Source: Methylobacterium sp. WL1
Lineage (GTDB): Bacteria > Pseudomonadota > Alphaproteobacteria > Rhizobiales > Beijerinckiaceae
Length of the DNA: 64,000 nt
Assembly (NCBI RefSeq): GCF_008000895.1
Contig: NZ_CP042823.1
Coordinates: 4,672,501 to 4,736,500, forward strand
Direction of reading: 5' to 3'
Part shown: piece after piece, positions 35,342 through 43,504 of the stretch
Layout of the letters: the number at the start of each line of letters is the position of its first letter
Numbering within the stretch: the stretch's first letter is position 1
Made by a program: the position numbers and the translations under genes
Notes under the pieces: generated by a model
Database searches by the model: none
Told to the model about the DNA's origin: nothing
Seen by the model: only the letters and a program-made list of their open reading frames with translations

Positions 35342-35791
35342 TCAGCCGTTCGTGCCGGTCCGGCGCTGCTCGGCGCGGGCGCCCGGAACACCGAGGCCGA
35401 TCGCCTTGGCGAGGGCGGAGCGCTGCGCGGCGTAGCCCGGCGCCGTCATCGGGTAATCCGTCGGCAGGCTATAGCGCTCGCGATACCGCTCCGGCGTCAG
35501 GCCGTGGGCGGTGAGATGCCGCTTGAGCGTCTTGTACGACCGCCCGTCGATGAAGCTGACGATCCCGTCCTGTTGGACCGACTTGCGGATCTGCGCCGCG
35601 GTCGGCGGCTCGATCACGGGTGCGACCTCGACGGGCACCTTGCGGTCGAGGTTGATCAGCGCGCCGTGCACGCTGGCGATCAACGCCGGCAGGGACGTGG
35701 GTGGGACGGGGTTGTTCGAGACGTAAGCCGCGACGACGTCGCCGACCAGCACGGCGAGTTCGGTGCTGCTCTCAGGATGCGTTTCGGGCAC
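35342..35791 (-). CDS. Ros/MucR-family transcriptional regulator lacking the zinc cysteines
   Basis: A 149-residue regulator. The N-terminal helical part (ELAVLVGDVVAAYVSNNPVPP) and the DNA-binding part (GIVSFIDGRSYKTLKRHLTAHGL, then TPERYRERYSLPTDYPMTAPGYA) match Ros/MucR. In zinc-binding members a C-X2-C-X9-H-X4/5-H finger is present; here both Cys positions are replaced (Ser79, Asp82) while His92 and His96 remain. Known zinc-free Ros homologues still bind DNA, so function is plausible. MucR proteins govern exopolysaccharide, motility and cell-cycle genes in Hyphomicrobiales. The AT-rich upstream gap with an inverted repeat (35909-35940) may hold an autoregulatory operator. Confidence 0.88.
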   Translation of the reverse strand: MPETHPESSTELAVLVGDVVAAYVSNNPVPPTSLPALIASVHGALINLDRKVPVEVAPVIEPPTAAQIRKSVQQDGIVSFIDGRSYKTLKRHLTAHGLTPERYRERYSLPTDYPMTAPGYAAQRSALAKAIGLGVPGARAEQRRTGTNG

Positions 35792-35908
35792 GGCGCGAGT
35801 TCCGATCTAAGCTTTCGTGGATGACCCATTGGTTCCAAAGCAAAAACCATCGCAGTGTCAAGATGGTCTGTTCAGCCGATTGCCCGAAACGGCAGCATTT
35901 TAATGCCG

Positions 35909-35940
35909 ACACTCTAGACAACGCTGTCTGGACAGAGTGT
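35909..35940. promoter_or_regulatory. Inverted repeat upstream of mucR-type gene
   Basis: ACACTCT (35909-35915) and AGAGTGT (35934-35940), with an inner AGACA/TGTCT pair, lie in a locally AT-rich gap about 120 bp upstream of the MucR start. It could be an operator or the 3' hairpin of the YeiH-type gene. Confidence 0.4.
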
Positions 35941-36043
35941 TTCCACTCAGACGCCCGGCGGCTTTGTTGCGGGACCCAAGCTTAGATTCGGCAGGAATTC
36001 GAAATACAAGACTCAGAACACAATTTTAAGCTTGTCCACGCCC

Positions 36044-37138
36044 TCAACCGATCCCCAGGCCGCGGATCAGGCCGAGGCTGACCGCGACGAGGACGGCCAG
36101 CGACGCGGTCACGGCCAGGGTGACCCGGCCTCCGACCCGGGCGAGCACCCGCACATCGACGCCGAGGCCGAGGGCCGCCATGGACAGCACCGTGAGCACG
36201 CCCGCGAGCTGCGTCAGCGGTTTGACGGCCGCATCCGGGATCAGCCCTATGGAGCGGGACGTCGCCAGGACCAGGAAGCCGAGGATGAACCACGGCACCA
36301 GCTTGGTCAGGCCGGGCCGGCCCTTCGCGCGGGTCGATTCCGCCTCGGCGTCCTGCCCGGCCTCCCGCGGCAGGCGCGGGGCGATCAGTGAGAACGCCAC
36401 CACCACCGGTCCCAGCATCAGCACGCGCACGAGCTTGACCAGGGTGCCGACCTGGGTGGAGAGCAGGCTCACCGGGACGGTCGCGGCCAGCACCTGCGGG
36501 ACCGCGTAGACGGTGAGCCCGGCCAGCACGCCGTACTGGTTGTCGCTCAGGCCCGCGAGCGGCACGAACAGCGGCAAGCCGAGCACCATCAGCACGCCGA
36601 GCACCGCGGTGAACGCGATGGCGGCCGCGATGTCCTTGGGCTGCGCCCCGATCACCGGCGCCACCGCGGCGATGGCCGAGTTGCCGCAGATCGCGTTGCC
36701 GCACGCCACCAGGATCGCCATCCTGGGCGGCAGGCCGAGCGCCCGGCAGATCCCCACGCTGGCGCCGATCCCGATCACAACGGTGCCGACGATGCCGGCC
36801 AGCAGCGCCGGACCGGAGGCCAGGATCGCCCCGAGGCTCAGCGAGGCGCCCAGCAGTACGACGGCCACCTCCAGGAGTTGCTTCGCCGAGAACGCGATGC
36901 CGGTGCGAAACCGGGCATCCGGCGTCCAGGCGGTGCGGATCGCGATCCCAATCAGGATCGCCAGCACCAGGGCCTCGACATAGGGATGGCCGGCAACCCG
37001 CTCCTCGAGCGCCTGCGCGGCCATGGCCAGGGCGGTGATCGCCGCGCACAGGCCGATGCCCGGCAGTACGGAGGTGGTCGCCCCGTCCCGCACGGTGGTC
37101 CCGGTTTCACCCGTCCGGGCCGATGATCTGGGGCTCAC
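36044..37138 (-). CDS. YeiH/UPF0324-family putative anion (sulfate) exporter
   Basis: A 364-residue polytopic membrane protein with about ten spans. Recognisable stretches are VEALVLAILIGIAIRTAWTP, GIAFSAKQLLEVAVVLLGASLSL, AILVACGNAICGNSAIAAVAPVIGA and LGVDVRVLARVGGR, which match the YeiH family, some members of which are named putative sulfate exporters. GTG 37138 is taken as start, giving a length close to the 349 residues of E. coli YeiH; an in-frame ATG at 37276 would add 46 polar residues. It lies downstream of sorA and sorB on the same strand, which supports a role in exporting sulfate or sulfite (inference). Confidence 0.82.
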   Translation of the reverse strand: MSPRSSARTGETGTTVRDGATTSVLPGIGLCAAITALAMAAQALEERVAGHPYVEALVLAILIGIAIRTAWTPDARFRTGIAFSAKQLLEVAVVLLGASLSLGAILASGPALLAGIVGTVVIGIGASVGICRALGLPPRMAILVACGNAICGNSAIAAVAPVIGAQPKDIAAAIAFTAVLGVLMVLGLPLFVPLAGLSDNQYGVLAGLTVYAVPQVLAATVPVSLLSTQVGTLVKLVRVLMLGPVVVAFSLIAPRLPREAGQDAEAESTRAKGRPGLTKLVPWFILGFLVLATSRSIGLIPDAAVKPLTQLAGVLTVLSMAALGLGVDVRVLARVGGRVTLAVTASLAVLVAVSLGLIRGLGIG

Positions 37139-37317
37139 GCCGGTCGCTCCACGGTCGACATCCGAGCAAAGGGAAGAAAACGTTTGTCGCGAGCGCACAA
37201 GAGAGAAGGACGCTCTCCGGCGCGAGAAAACTTCGGAAGTCCCGTCCATTGCGGCGCGGGGTCCCGAGCGCGACATTCACCGTCATGCGCACCACCCCGG
37301 ATACTCGGTCGACGACG

Positions 37318-37527
37318 ATGGCGTTCGACCCCTTTGGCGAGCCCGTCGCCGCGGGCGTGGCCGAGGCGTGCCCGACTGCTTCGGGCGACCGGACTGCGCG
37401 CCGGGTCGGTGGTGCCGTGTTCTGGGCCCTCGCCCTGACGATCCTGGCCGGCCGCATCTACGCCTACGACCTGCCGGTGGTGCAGAGCGTCGCGTCCTAC
37501 GCCGCGCAGGCCGTGACGCTGCGCTGA
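37318..37527 (+). CDS. Small single-span membrane protein, opposite strand to sor genes
   Basis: A 69-residue frame with one hydrophobic helix (VGGAVFWALALTILAGRIYAY) and a short tail. It is in the gap between yeiH and sorB, in the opposite orientation. No ribosome site is obvious and an alternative in-frame ATG lies at 37285. The hydrophobic segment and third-position codon pattern make it look real, but I give it modest weight. Function unknown. Confidence 0.42.
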   Translation: MAFDPFGEPVAAGVAEACPTASGDRTARRVGGAVFWALALTILAGRIYAYDLPVVQSVASYAAQAVTLR

Positions 37528-37541
37528 GGCGCGGCCGTCGC

Positions 37542-37868
37542 TCAATACGTGTCCGCCAGATAGGCCGCGATCGCGTGGCCGTCCGCCTCGTCGATCGGGG
37601 CGTGGTAGACCTTGATCATCTTGGTCACCTCCGACTCCCAGAACGCCTTCCCCCGCCCCGGGGGCTGGGTGGCGATGTAATCGACGGAGTGGCAGGTCTG
37701 GCAATTGGCCTGCGCTGCGACGAAGCCCTGCGCCTGGCCACCCGACGCACCGTCCTTCGGGGCCCGCAACTCGGCCGTGGGATCCGGCACCGTGTAGCGG
37801 CGCGGGGCCGAGAGGGCTGTGCCGGCGAGAAGGCCGGCGATCATCGATCCGATCAAAAGCGCGCGCAT
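37542..37868 (-). CDS. sorB: Sulfite dehydrogenase cytochrome c subunit
   Basis: A 108-residue periplasmic cytochrome c. The signal peptide is residues 1-20 (ALLIGSMIAGLLAGTALS); the haem motif is CQTCH (Cys56, Cys59, His60); a Met ligand is probably in VTKMIKVYHAP. The form fits SorB, the electron-accepting partner of the molybdenum subunit SorA. It begins 11 bp after the sorA stop. Electrons would pass from sulfite through this haem to a soluble cytochrome. Confidence 0.85.
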   Translation of the reverse strand: MRALLIGSMIAGLLAGTALSAPRRYTVPDPTAELRAPKDGASGGQAQGFVAAQANCQTCHSVDYIATQPPGRGKAFWESEVTKMIKVYHAPIDEADGHAIAAYLADTY

Positions 37869-37879
37869 CCCGTTCCCCC

Positions 37880-39082
37880 TCACGCCGCCCGGACCCGGGT
37901 GATCTCGACGCCGTTGCGCATGTACCCGGACGGGTTCCAGAGCGAGTCCATCGGCTGCGTGCTGCCGTCGTTGGCGGTGGCCCGGACCCGGACGCTGTGC
38001 GCGCCCGCGGCCAGGTCGAGGGTGAGCGACCAGGGCCGGAACGCGTAGGGACCCGAATCCTGGCCCAGGGCGGCCTGCGTCCAGGTCCGGCCCTCGTCGG
38101 TGGACACCGCGACCGTCTTGATCCCGGAGCCGCCGTCGAACGCGATGCCGCGCACGTGCACCGGACCGGCCTTGATGTCCGCCCCGTCGGCGAGACTGGT
38201 CAGGAACGACCGCACGTTGAGCCGGCCGATCGGCACCGTGGCTTTGGCGGCCTGGCCCGGCTCCGTGCAGGCGCAGGCATTGTCCGGGATGCGGTAGGCG
38301 CTCTTCATGAAGAAGCCGTCGAACGGCGTGTCGCGCACCGTGATCGCGTTCAGGTGCTTGACCCAGTAGGTGCCGTAGAAGCCCGGCACCACGAGGCGCA
38401 GCGGAAACCCGTTGAGCCAGGGCAGGTCCTCGCCGTTCATGCCCCAGGCCAGCATCACCTCGCCGTCGCGGGCATGGTCGAGGCCGAGCGCCTTCACGAA
38501 GTCCGGGGTCTCGGGCAGGACCGGCCCGTCCATCCCGTCGAACGCGACCTGCACGGCGCCCGCCTTCACCCCGGCGCGGTCGAGCACGCTCTTCAGCGGC
38601 ACGCCGGTCCAGCGCGCGCAGCCCATGGCGCCGTTGGCGAGCTGACCGCCGGCCATGCGCGGCTCGAAGAAGCCGCGCGAGTTCCCCGAGCATTGGTTGA
38701 CCGCCACGATCTCGCTCCGCCCCGGCAGCGCCTTGATCTCGGCCAGCGACAGCGAGACCGGGCGCTCGACATGGCCGGCGATGCCGAGCCGGAACGTGTC
38801 CGGGTCGATCTCCAGGGGGATGTCGGCCAGGTGATAGCGGACGAAGAAGGCGTCGTTGGGGGTGATCGCCCCCTCGTCGAACACCGCGAACGGCGTCTCC
38901 AGCTGGGGCGGCCGGGCCGTGGTCTGCAGAAGCGGGCGCTTGCCCGGATAGGCGACCAGCGGGCGCGTGCCGCTGCTGAAGGGAAGCACGACCTCCTCAG
39001 CCCGGGCGCGCAAGGGCGTCGCCGCAACAGCCAGCGCGCCGAGGCCGCCCTGGAGAACGCGGCGCCTGTCGAGATGAGCCAT
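37880..39082 (-). CDS. sorA: Sulfite dehydrogenase molybdopterin subunit
   Basis: A 400-residue sulfite-oxidase-family enzyme. A twin-arginine-type leader (LDRRRVLQGGLGALAVAAT) indicates export after cofactor insertion. The molybdenum ligand is Cys131 in VAVNQCSGNSRGFFEPR, followed by ARWTGVPLKSVLDRAG, AWGMNGEDLPWLNGFPLRL and the dimerisation domain (HVRGIAFDGGSGIKTVAVS). It oxidises sulfite to sulfate in the periplasm. ATG 39082 has AAGGA seven bases upstream. It forms a unit with sorB and probably yeiH, which suggests detoxification of sulfite from organosulfur or thiosulfate metabolism. Confidence 0.9.
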   Translation of the reverse strand: MAHLDRRRVLQGGLGALAVAATPLRARAEEVVLPFSSGTRPLVAYPGKRPLLQTTARPPQLETPFAVFDEGAITPNDAFFVRYHLADIPLEIDPDTFRLGIAGHVERPVSLSLAEIKALPGRSEIVAVNQCSGNSRGFFEPRMAGGQLANGAMGCARWTGVPLKSVLDRAGVKAGAVQVAFDGMDGPVLPETPDFVKALGLDHARDGEVMLAWGMNGEDLPWLNGFPLRLVVPGFYGTYWVKHLNAITVRDTPFDGFFMKSAYRIPDNACACTEPGQAAKATVPIGRLNVRSFLTSLADGADIKAGPVHVRGIAFDGGSGIKTVAVSTDEGRTWTQAALGQDSGPYAFRPWSLTLDLAAGAHSVRVRATANDGSTQPMDSLWNPSGYMRNGVEITRVRAA

Positions 39083-39221
39083 CGTCGCGTCCTTCATCCG
39101 CCGTCCCGGCATACCGAGCGATCCTGCGCGGACGCCCCGCGATCCGGCCGTCTCGAGCGCCCCTGCCGTGGCGGTGTATCAGACTTTCCCTTGCCCGAAC
39201 CGCTTCGCCCCGCAGCGTGCG

Positions 39222-39237
39222 TGTTTCACGGGAAACA
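39222..39237. promoter_or_regulatory. parS-like ParB-binding site, copy 3
   Basis: TGTTTCACGGGAAACA, identical to the sites at 3659 and 31695. It is in the gap between the sorA start and the stop of the Ldh-family gene. Confidence 0.55.
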
Positions 39238-39248
39238 CCGCATCGCCG

Positions 39249-40241
39249 TCACCCCAACGCTTCGATCTCGGCCGCGAGGGTGTCCGGAACCGTCAGCCCG
39301 TCCCGCGCGGCGCGGACCCGCAGGTCGAGGCGCCGGCTTCCCGGCAGGCGAGCGCCGTCCTGCGCCTCGATCGAAGCCGCCAGGACGGCGAAGCGCTCCG
39401 GGGCGTCGGGGCCGAGGGCCGTGGCGTCGATCGCCAGGATCAGCTGTCCGGTGCCGGGCGGGTCGCCCGCCGCGTCGAGGAACGAGCTGGCCTCGGCGGC
39501 GAAGCGGGCACCGGTGAGCCCGGCCGCCAGGAGTTCCACCATCAAGGCGAGCGCCGTCCCCTTGGCGTCGCCGAGCGGCGCCATCGTGCCGTCGAGGGCG
39601 GCGGCGGGATCGGTGGTCGGGCGTCCCTCGGCATCGAGCGCCCAGCCCTCCGGGATCGCCTCGCCGCGCTGCTTCGCGCCGACGATGCTGGCCCGGGCGA
39701 CCTTCGACAGGGCGAGGTCGATCACGATGGGCGCCCGACCGGGCAGCGGGCAGCCGAAGGCCAGCGGGTTGGTGCCGAACACCGCCCGGCTGCCGCCCCA
39801 GGGCGCCATGGCGGCGGGGGTGTTGGCGAACAGGATCGCGACGCACCCGGCCTCGGCCAGCGCCTCGACGGGCAGGCCGGCCGCCCCGCAATGATGCGAG
39901 CGGCGGATCCCGGCCGCCGCGATCCCCTGCCGGCGTGCCAGATCCGGCAGCTCGGCCAGGGCCGCGTCGAGCGCCGGGTAGGCGAAGCCGTTGCCGGCAT
40001 CGATCGCCAGGAGTCCCGGCCGGGGCCGGCTCACCACCACGCGGGCATCGCCCACGACCTTGCCGGTGCGCAGCTGCGCGGCGTAGCCCGGCACCCGCGA
40101 CAGGCCATGGCCCTTCAGGCCGTCCGCCTCCGCGGCGACCAGCGCGCGGGCGGTGCTGTCGGCGGCGGCAGGGGCGGCGCCACAGCGGCGGAAGGCGCCG
40201 GCCGCGAGCGCGTGGGCCTCCGCGAGGGACAGGGTCGGCAT
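39249..40241 (-). CDS. Ldh-family NAD(P)-dependent oxidoreductase (malate/L-lactate dehydrogenase-like)
   Basis: A 330-residue protein of the YlbC/ComC/Ldh2 family, distinct from classical Rossmann LDH. Family marks: EADGLKGHGLSRVPGYAAQL (about 38-57), IRRSHHCGAAGLPVEALAE with the catalytic His region, FGTNPLAFGCPLPGRAP, and DGTMAPLGDAKGTALALMVELLA. Substrates in the family range from malate and sulfolactate to ureidoglycolate and delta1-piperideine-2-carboxylate, so the reaction is open. It lies just downstream of a SsuBC-like transporter, on the same strand; a sulfonate such as (S)-sulfolactate is conceivable given sorAB next door, but this is inference. Confidence 0.85.
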   Translation of the reverse strand: MPTLSLAEAHALAAGAFRRCGAAPAAADSTARALVAAEADGLKGHGLSRVPGYAAQLRTGKVVGDARVVVSRPRPGLLAIDAGNGFAYPALDAALAELPDLARRQGIAAAGIRRSHHCGAAGLPVEALAEAGCVAILFANTPAAMAPWGGSRAVFGTNPLAFGCPLPGRAPIVIDLALSKVARASIVGAKQRGEAIPEGWALDAEGRPTTDPAAALDGTMAPLGDAKGTALALMVELLAAGLTGARFAAEASSFLDAAGDPPGTGQLILAIDATALGPDAPERFAVLAASIEAQDGARLPGSRRLDLRVRAARDGLTVPDTLAAEIEALG

Positions 40242-40306
40242 GGTGGTCGAGGCTCCGGGTCACCGCGAAGGATCCGCGGGGCATACCCGAAGCCGCGCCG
40301 CTTGAG

Positions 40307-40344
40307 GATCAGGCGTCAGGGGATCAGGCGTCAGGGGATCAGGC
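40307..40344. repeat. 15-bp tandem repeat at an operon junction
   Basis: GATCAGGCGTCAGGG occurs twice in tandem (40307-40321, 40322-40336) followed by a partial third copy that includes the stop codon of the ABC permease. Confidence 0.85.
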
Positions 40345-41259
40345 CTGCATGCCCCAGCGCTGGATGGTCCGCCGCTCGATCGTCTGGAAGATCAGGTTCT
40401 CCACCACGAGGCCGATCAGGATCACGGTGAGCAGCCCGGCGAACACGTTCGGGATGTCGAGCATGTTCTTGTTCTCGAAAATGAACCAGCCGAGCCCGCC
40501 CGCCCCGGAGCTGACGCCGAACACCAGCTCGGCCGCGATCAGCGTGCGCCACGCGAAGGCCCAGCCGACCTTCAGGCCGGTGAGGATCGACGGGAACGCG
40601 GCCGGGATCAGGATCTTGCCGATCAGCCGCGGGCCCGACAGCCCGTAATTGCGCCCGACCATCGTGAGCGTCCGGCTCACCGACAGGAAGCCCGAATGGG
40701 TGTTGAGCGCGATCGCCCAGGTCACCGAGTGGACCAGGACGAAGATCAGGCTGCCGTTGCCGAGCCCGAACCAGATCAGCGCCAGCGGCAGCAGCGCGAT
40801 CGCCGGCAGCGGGTTGAACATCGACGTCAGGGTCTCGAGGAGGTCGGTCCCGATCCGCGACGCGATGGCGATGCCGGTGAGCAGGGTCGCCAGGAGGACG
40901 CCGGCGGCGTAGCCCATCAGCAGCACCTTCAGCGAGCTCCAGGCCCGGGCCGGCAGCGTCCCGTCGGCGACCGCCCGGAAGAACGCCTCCATGGTGGCCG
41001 AGAAGGTCGGGAACAGGAGGTCGTTGTCGAGGTAGCGCCCGTAGGCCTCCCAGATCCCCGCCAGCAGGACGAGGATCAGGATCTTGCGCAGCCAGGCTTG
41101 GTTGTACAGGCGCTCGAACGCCGAGAGCGGCTTCTCCACAACCGGGGCGCCGTGGGCGTGGCCGGTCTCCCGCACGATCTCGGGGCGGGCCGGATCCGTG
41201 GCGGCGGGGCGCGGCGGCACCGTCAGGGGAGCGCCGGTCAACACGCGCGCGCTAGACAT
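40339..41259 (-). CDS. SsuC/TauC-type ABC transporter permease
   Basis: A 306-residue permease with six spans after a polar N-terminus of about 55 residues. Marks: first span ILILVLLAGIWEAYGRYL, then ATLLTGIAIASRIGTDLLETLTSMFNPLPAIALLPLALIW in outline, and the EAA-type loop YGLSGPRLIGKILIPAAFPS near residue 215. This is the nitrate/sulfonate/taurine permease branch. Its start overlaps the stop of the ATPase gene by eight bases. No substrate-binding protein gene is adjacent; the binding component must be encoded elsewhere or have been lost. Confidence 0.87.
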   Translation of the reverse strand: MSSARVLTGAPLTVPPRPAATDPARPEIVRETGHAHGAPVVEKPLSAFERLYNQAWLRKILILVLLAGIWEAYGRYLDNDLLFPTFSATMEAFFRAVADGTLPARAWSSLKVLLMGYAAGVLLATLLTGIAIASRIGTDLLETLTSMFNPLPAIALLPLALIWFGLGNGSLIFVLVHSVTWAIALNTHSGFLSVSRTLTMVGRNYGLSGPRLIGKILIPAAFPSILTGLKVGWAFAWRTLIAAELVFGVSSGAGGLGWFIFENKNMLDIPNVFAGLLTVILIGLVVENLIFQTIERRTIQRWGMQA

Positions 41260-42022
41260 TCTCCGCCTCCTGGATCTCTTCCGAAAAGAGCATCTGCTGG
41301 ATGCGGTTCTCGAGCCGCAGCGCCGCCTCCGGGGTTGCCGCGCTGTTGAGCTCGGCCTTGACCTCGCCCGGATGGGGCGAGAGCAGCAGGATGCGCGAGC
41401 CGACCTTGATCGCCTCGGGGATCGAGTGCGTCACGAACAGCACCGTGAAGCGCGTCTCCTCCCAGAGCATCAGCAGCTCGTCCTGCATGCGCCGCCGGGT
41501 GAGCGCGTCGAGCGCCGCGAACGGCTCGTCCATCAGCAGGATGTCGGGCTCCATCGCCATGCCGCGGGCGATGGCGACGCGCTGCTTCATGCCGCCCGAC
41601 AGGGTGTGCGGGTAGCTGTCGGCGAACTTCGTCAGGTTGACCTTGTCGATGTAGAGGTTCGCCCGCTCCAGCGCCTCCCGTCCCTTCAGCCGGCCCGAGG
41701 CTTCGAGGGCGAAGACCACGTTCTGCCGGACCGTCTTCCACGGCAGCAGCTGGTCGAATTCCTGGAACACCATCATCCGGTCGGGGCCGGGCTCGGTCAC
41801 CGGGCGGCCTTTCAGCCGGATCTCTCCCTCGGTGGGGGCCATGTAGCCGCCCACCGCCTTGAGCAGGGTCGACTTCCCGCACCCGGAGGGTCCGAGCAGG
41901 ACGAACCGGTCCCCGGGCCAGATCCGGAAGCTCACCCGGTAGGTGGCCGTGACGAGGTGCTCGGGCGTCTTGTAGCGGAGCGTGACGCCGTCGACCTCCA
42001 GCAGAGGCTGACCCGTATCCAT
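41252..42022 (-). CDS. SsuB/TauB-type ABC transporter ATPase
   Basis: A 256-residue nucleotide-binding protein: Walker A LLGPSGCGKSTLL, Q-loop MVFQEFDQLLPWKTV, signature TLSGGMKQRVAIARGMA, Walker B DILLMDEPFAALDALTRRRMQ, and H-switch FVTHSIPEAI. The FxxLLPWKTV and FAALDALTR forms place it with nitrate/sulfonate/taurine importers. ATG 42022 is chosen because AGGATGG precedes it; an in-frame ATG at 42055 lacks this. Coupled to the permease by overlap. Specificity cannot be read from the ATPase. Confidence 0.87.
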   Translation of the reverse strand: MDTGQPLLEVDGVTLRYKTPEHLVTATYRVSFRIWPGDRFVLLGPSGCGKSTLLKAVGGYMAPTEGEIRLKGRPVTEPGPDRMMVFQEFDQLLPWKTVRQNVVFALEASGRLKGREALERANLYIDKVNLTKFADSYPHTLSGGMKQRVAIARGMAMEPDILLMDEPFAALDALTRRRMQDELLMLWEETRFTVLFVTHSIPEAIKVGSRILLLSPHPGEVKAELNSAATPEAALRLENRIQQMLFSEEIQEAENV

Positions 42023-42346
42023 CCATCCTCCCTGGCGCCGCGGCTTGAGCCGCATGTCGCTGATCGTCCGGCGATGGTCCGGACCTCACGGGAAAGTGTA
42101 GGATCGATGCGGCGAGGCTGTAAAGCGGTGTATTCTTAATAAACTAGGATTGCTGTCCGGTTGAACCCGCTCGTTGCGTCGGTCTTGAGCGACTGCGCGG
42201 GTGTGGAATCGGCCGCTTATGCCGGTTCGGACGCGGCGCTGGAGGTTCTGTTTCGTACGGCTCCCAGGCGCGCTCGATCGATGGTCCTCCGCTCCCAAGG
42301 ACGGCGGCCTGCGAGCCCTTCGGCGGAAAACCGCATCGTCCCCATC
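42023..42346. other. Intergenic region upstream of the SsuBC-type operon
   Basis: A 324-bp gap, with an AT-rich patch near 42130-42150 (TATTCTTAATAAACTAGG) that probably contains the promoter of the transporter operon on the minus strand. No gene seen. Confidence 0.45.
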
Positions 42347-43486
42347 TCAAACCGGGTGCCACCATCGACCCCGCAGCACCACGCCCTCCGACACGATCCG
42401 CTGGGCGCCAGTCATGTGCTCGCCCCGCGTGTCCACGTAGTCGAACGCCCCGTCCTGCACCGACAGCACGGTGGCATCGCCGAGCGCCCCGACCTTCAGG
42501 GTCCCGTATTCCATGCGCTTGAGCGCCACCGCGGCGTTGACCGTGGAGGCGGCGACGACGTCGCGCAGACTCATGCCGAGGCAGAGCATCTTGGACATGG
42601 TGGTGACCTGATCGAAGGCCGGCCCGTCGATGCAGAGCTGGTGCACGTCGGACGAGATCGTGTCCGGCAGGAAGCCCCCCGCCAGCATGGCCCGGGCGGT
42701 CTTGAACGCGAACGAGCCTTTGCCGTGGCCGATATCGAACAGCACGCCGCGCGCCCGGGCCTCCCGCAGGGCGGGCTTCACGGCGCCCTGGGCGGTGATC
42801 GGGGAATTCGGGAACGGCCGGAAGGCGTGGGTCAGCACGTCGCCGGGGCGCAGCATGGCCAGCACCGCCTCGTAGCTCGGCGGCGGCTCGTCGATATGGG
42901 CCATCAGCGGCAGGCCGGTCTCCTCCGCGACCTGCAGGGCGATGTCGAGGGGCGCGGTGCCCTGGTCGCCGGAGGCGTGGCGCCCGACCCGGACCTTGAT
43001 GCCGACGATGACGTCCCGGTTGGCCTCGACCACCTCCACGGCCTCGCGGGGCGCCATCAGCCGCGGATCCTCGCTCTCGCCGACCATGATGGTCTTCGAG
43101 AAGCCGAAGATGCCGGCGAAGGAGACGTGCAGGTAGGCCAGGATCCGCGCCTCCGAGCGGTCGATGACGTGGGTGCGAAATCCGGAAAAATTGCCGGGCC
43201 CGGCACTGCCGGTATCGACCGAGGTCGTCACCCCGGAGGTCCGGCAGAACGCGTCGGCGTCGATGCCCAGCGAGGTACCGCCCCAGTAGACGTGGGTGTG
43301 CAGGTTGATCAGCCCGGGCGTGACGATCGCGCCCGCCATCGCGCGCACCTGCGTGCCCGGGCCCGCGACGAGATCGCGGCCGAAGCCCGAGACGCGGCCC
43401 TGCGCGAAGGCGACGTCGCCGATCCCGTCGTGGTTCTGGGACGGGTCGATGATCCGCGCACCCTTGAGGATGAGGTCGTGCGGCAC
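42347..43486 (-). CDS. Amidohydrolase-superfamily deacetylase-like enzyme
   Basis: A 379-residue metal hydrolase. The first metal pair is in NLHTHVYWGGTSLG (HxH, about 62-64). The bridging carboxylated lysine is probably in VIVGIKVRVGR; further His ligands lie in PLMAHIDEPPP and VLTHAFRP, and the catalytic Asp in TISSDVHQL. The layout fits the deacetylase/dihydroorotase-like group often annotated as amidohydrolase/deacetylase family metallohydrolase. It is the last gene of the dppABCDF-type operon, 18 bp after dppF, so it likely cleaves an N-acyl or cyclic amide imported by that system (inference). Confidence 0.85.
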   Translation of the reverse strand: MPHDLILKGARIIDPSQNHDGIGDVAFAQGRVSGFGRDLVAGPGTQVRAMAGAIVTPGLINLHTHVYWGGTSLGIDADAFCRTSGVTTSVDTGSAGPGNFSGFRTHVIDRSEARILAYLHVSFAGIFGFSKTIMVGESEDPRLMAPREAVEVVEANRDVIVGIKVRVGRHASGDQGTAPLDIALQVAEETGLPLMAHIDEPPPSYEAVLAMLRPGDVLTHAFRPFPNSPITAQGAVKPALREARARGVLFDIGHGKGSFAFKTARAMLAGGFLPDTISSDVHQLCIDGPAFDQVTTMSKMLCLGMSLRDVVAASTVNAAVALKRMEYGTLKVGALGDATVLSVQDGAFDYVDTRGEHMTGAQRIVSEGVVLRGRWWHPV

Positions 43487-43504
43487 GGCTGTCTCCGGAT
43501 CGTG

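Noticed and set aside
40307..40344. The 15-bp tandem repeat as a regulatory iteron
   Set aside because: Only two and a half units, overlapping a stop codon; more likely a local duplication.
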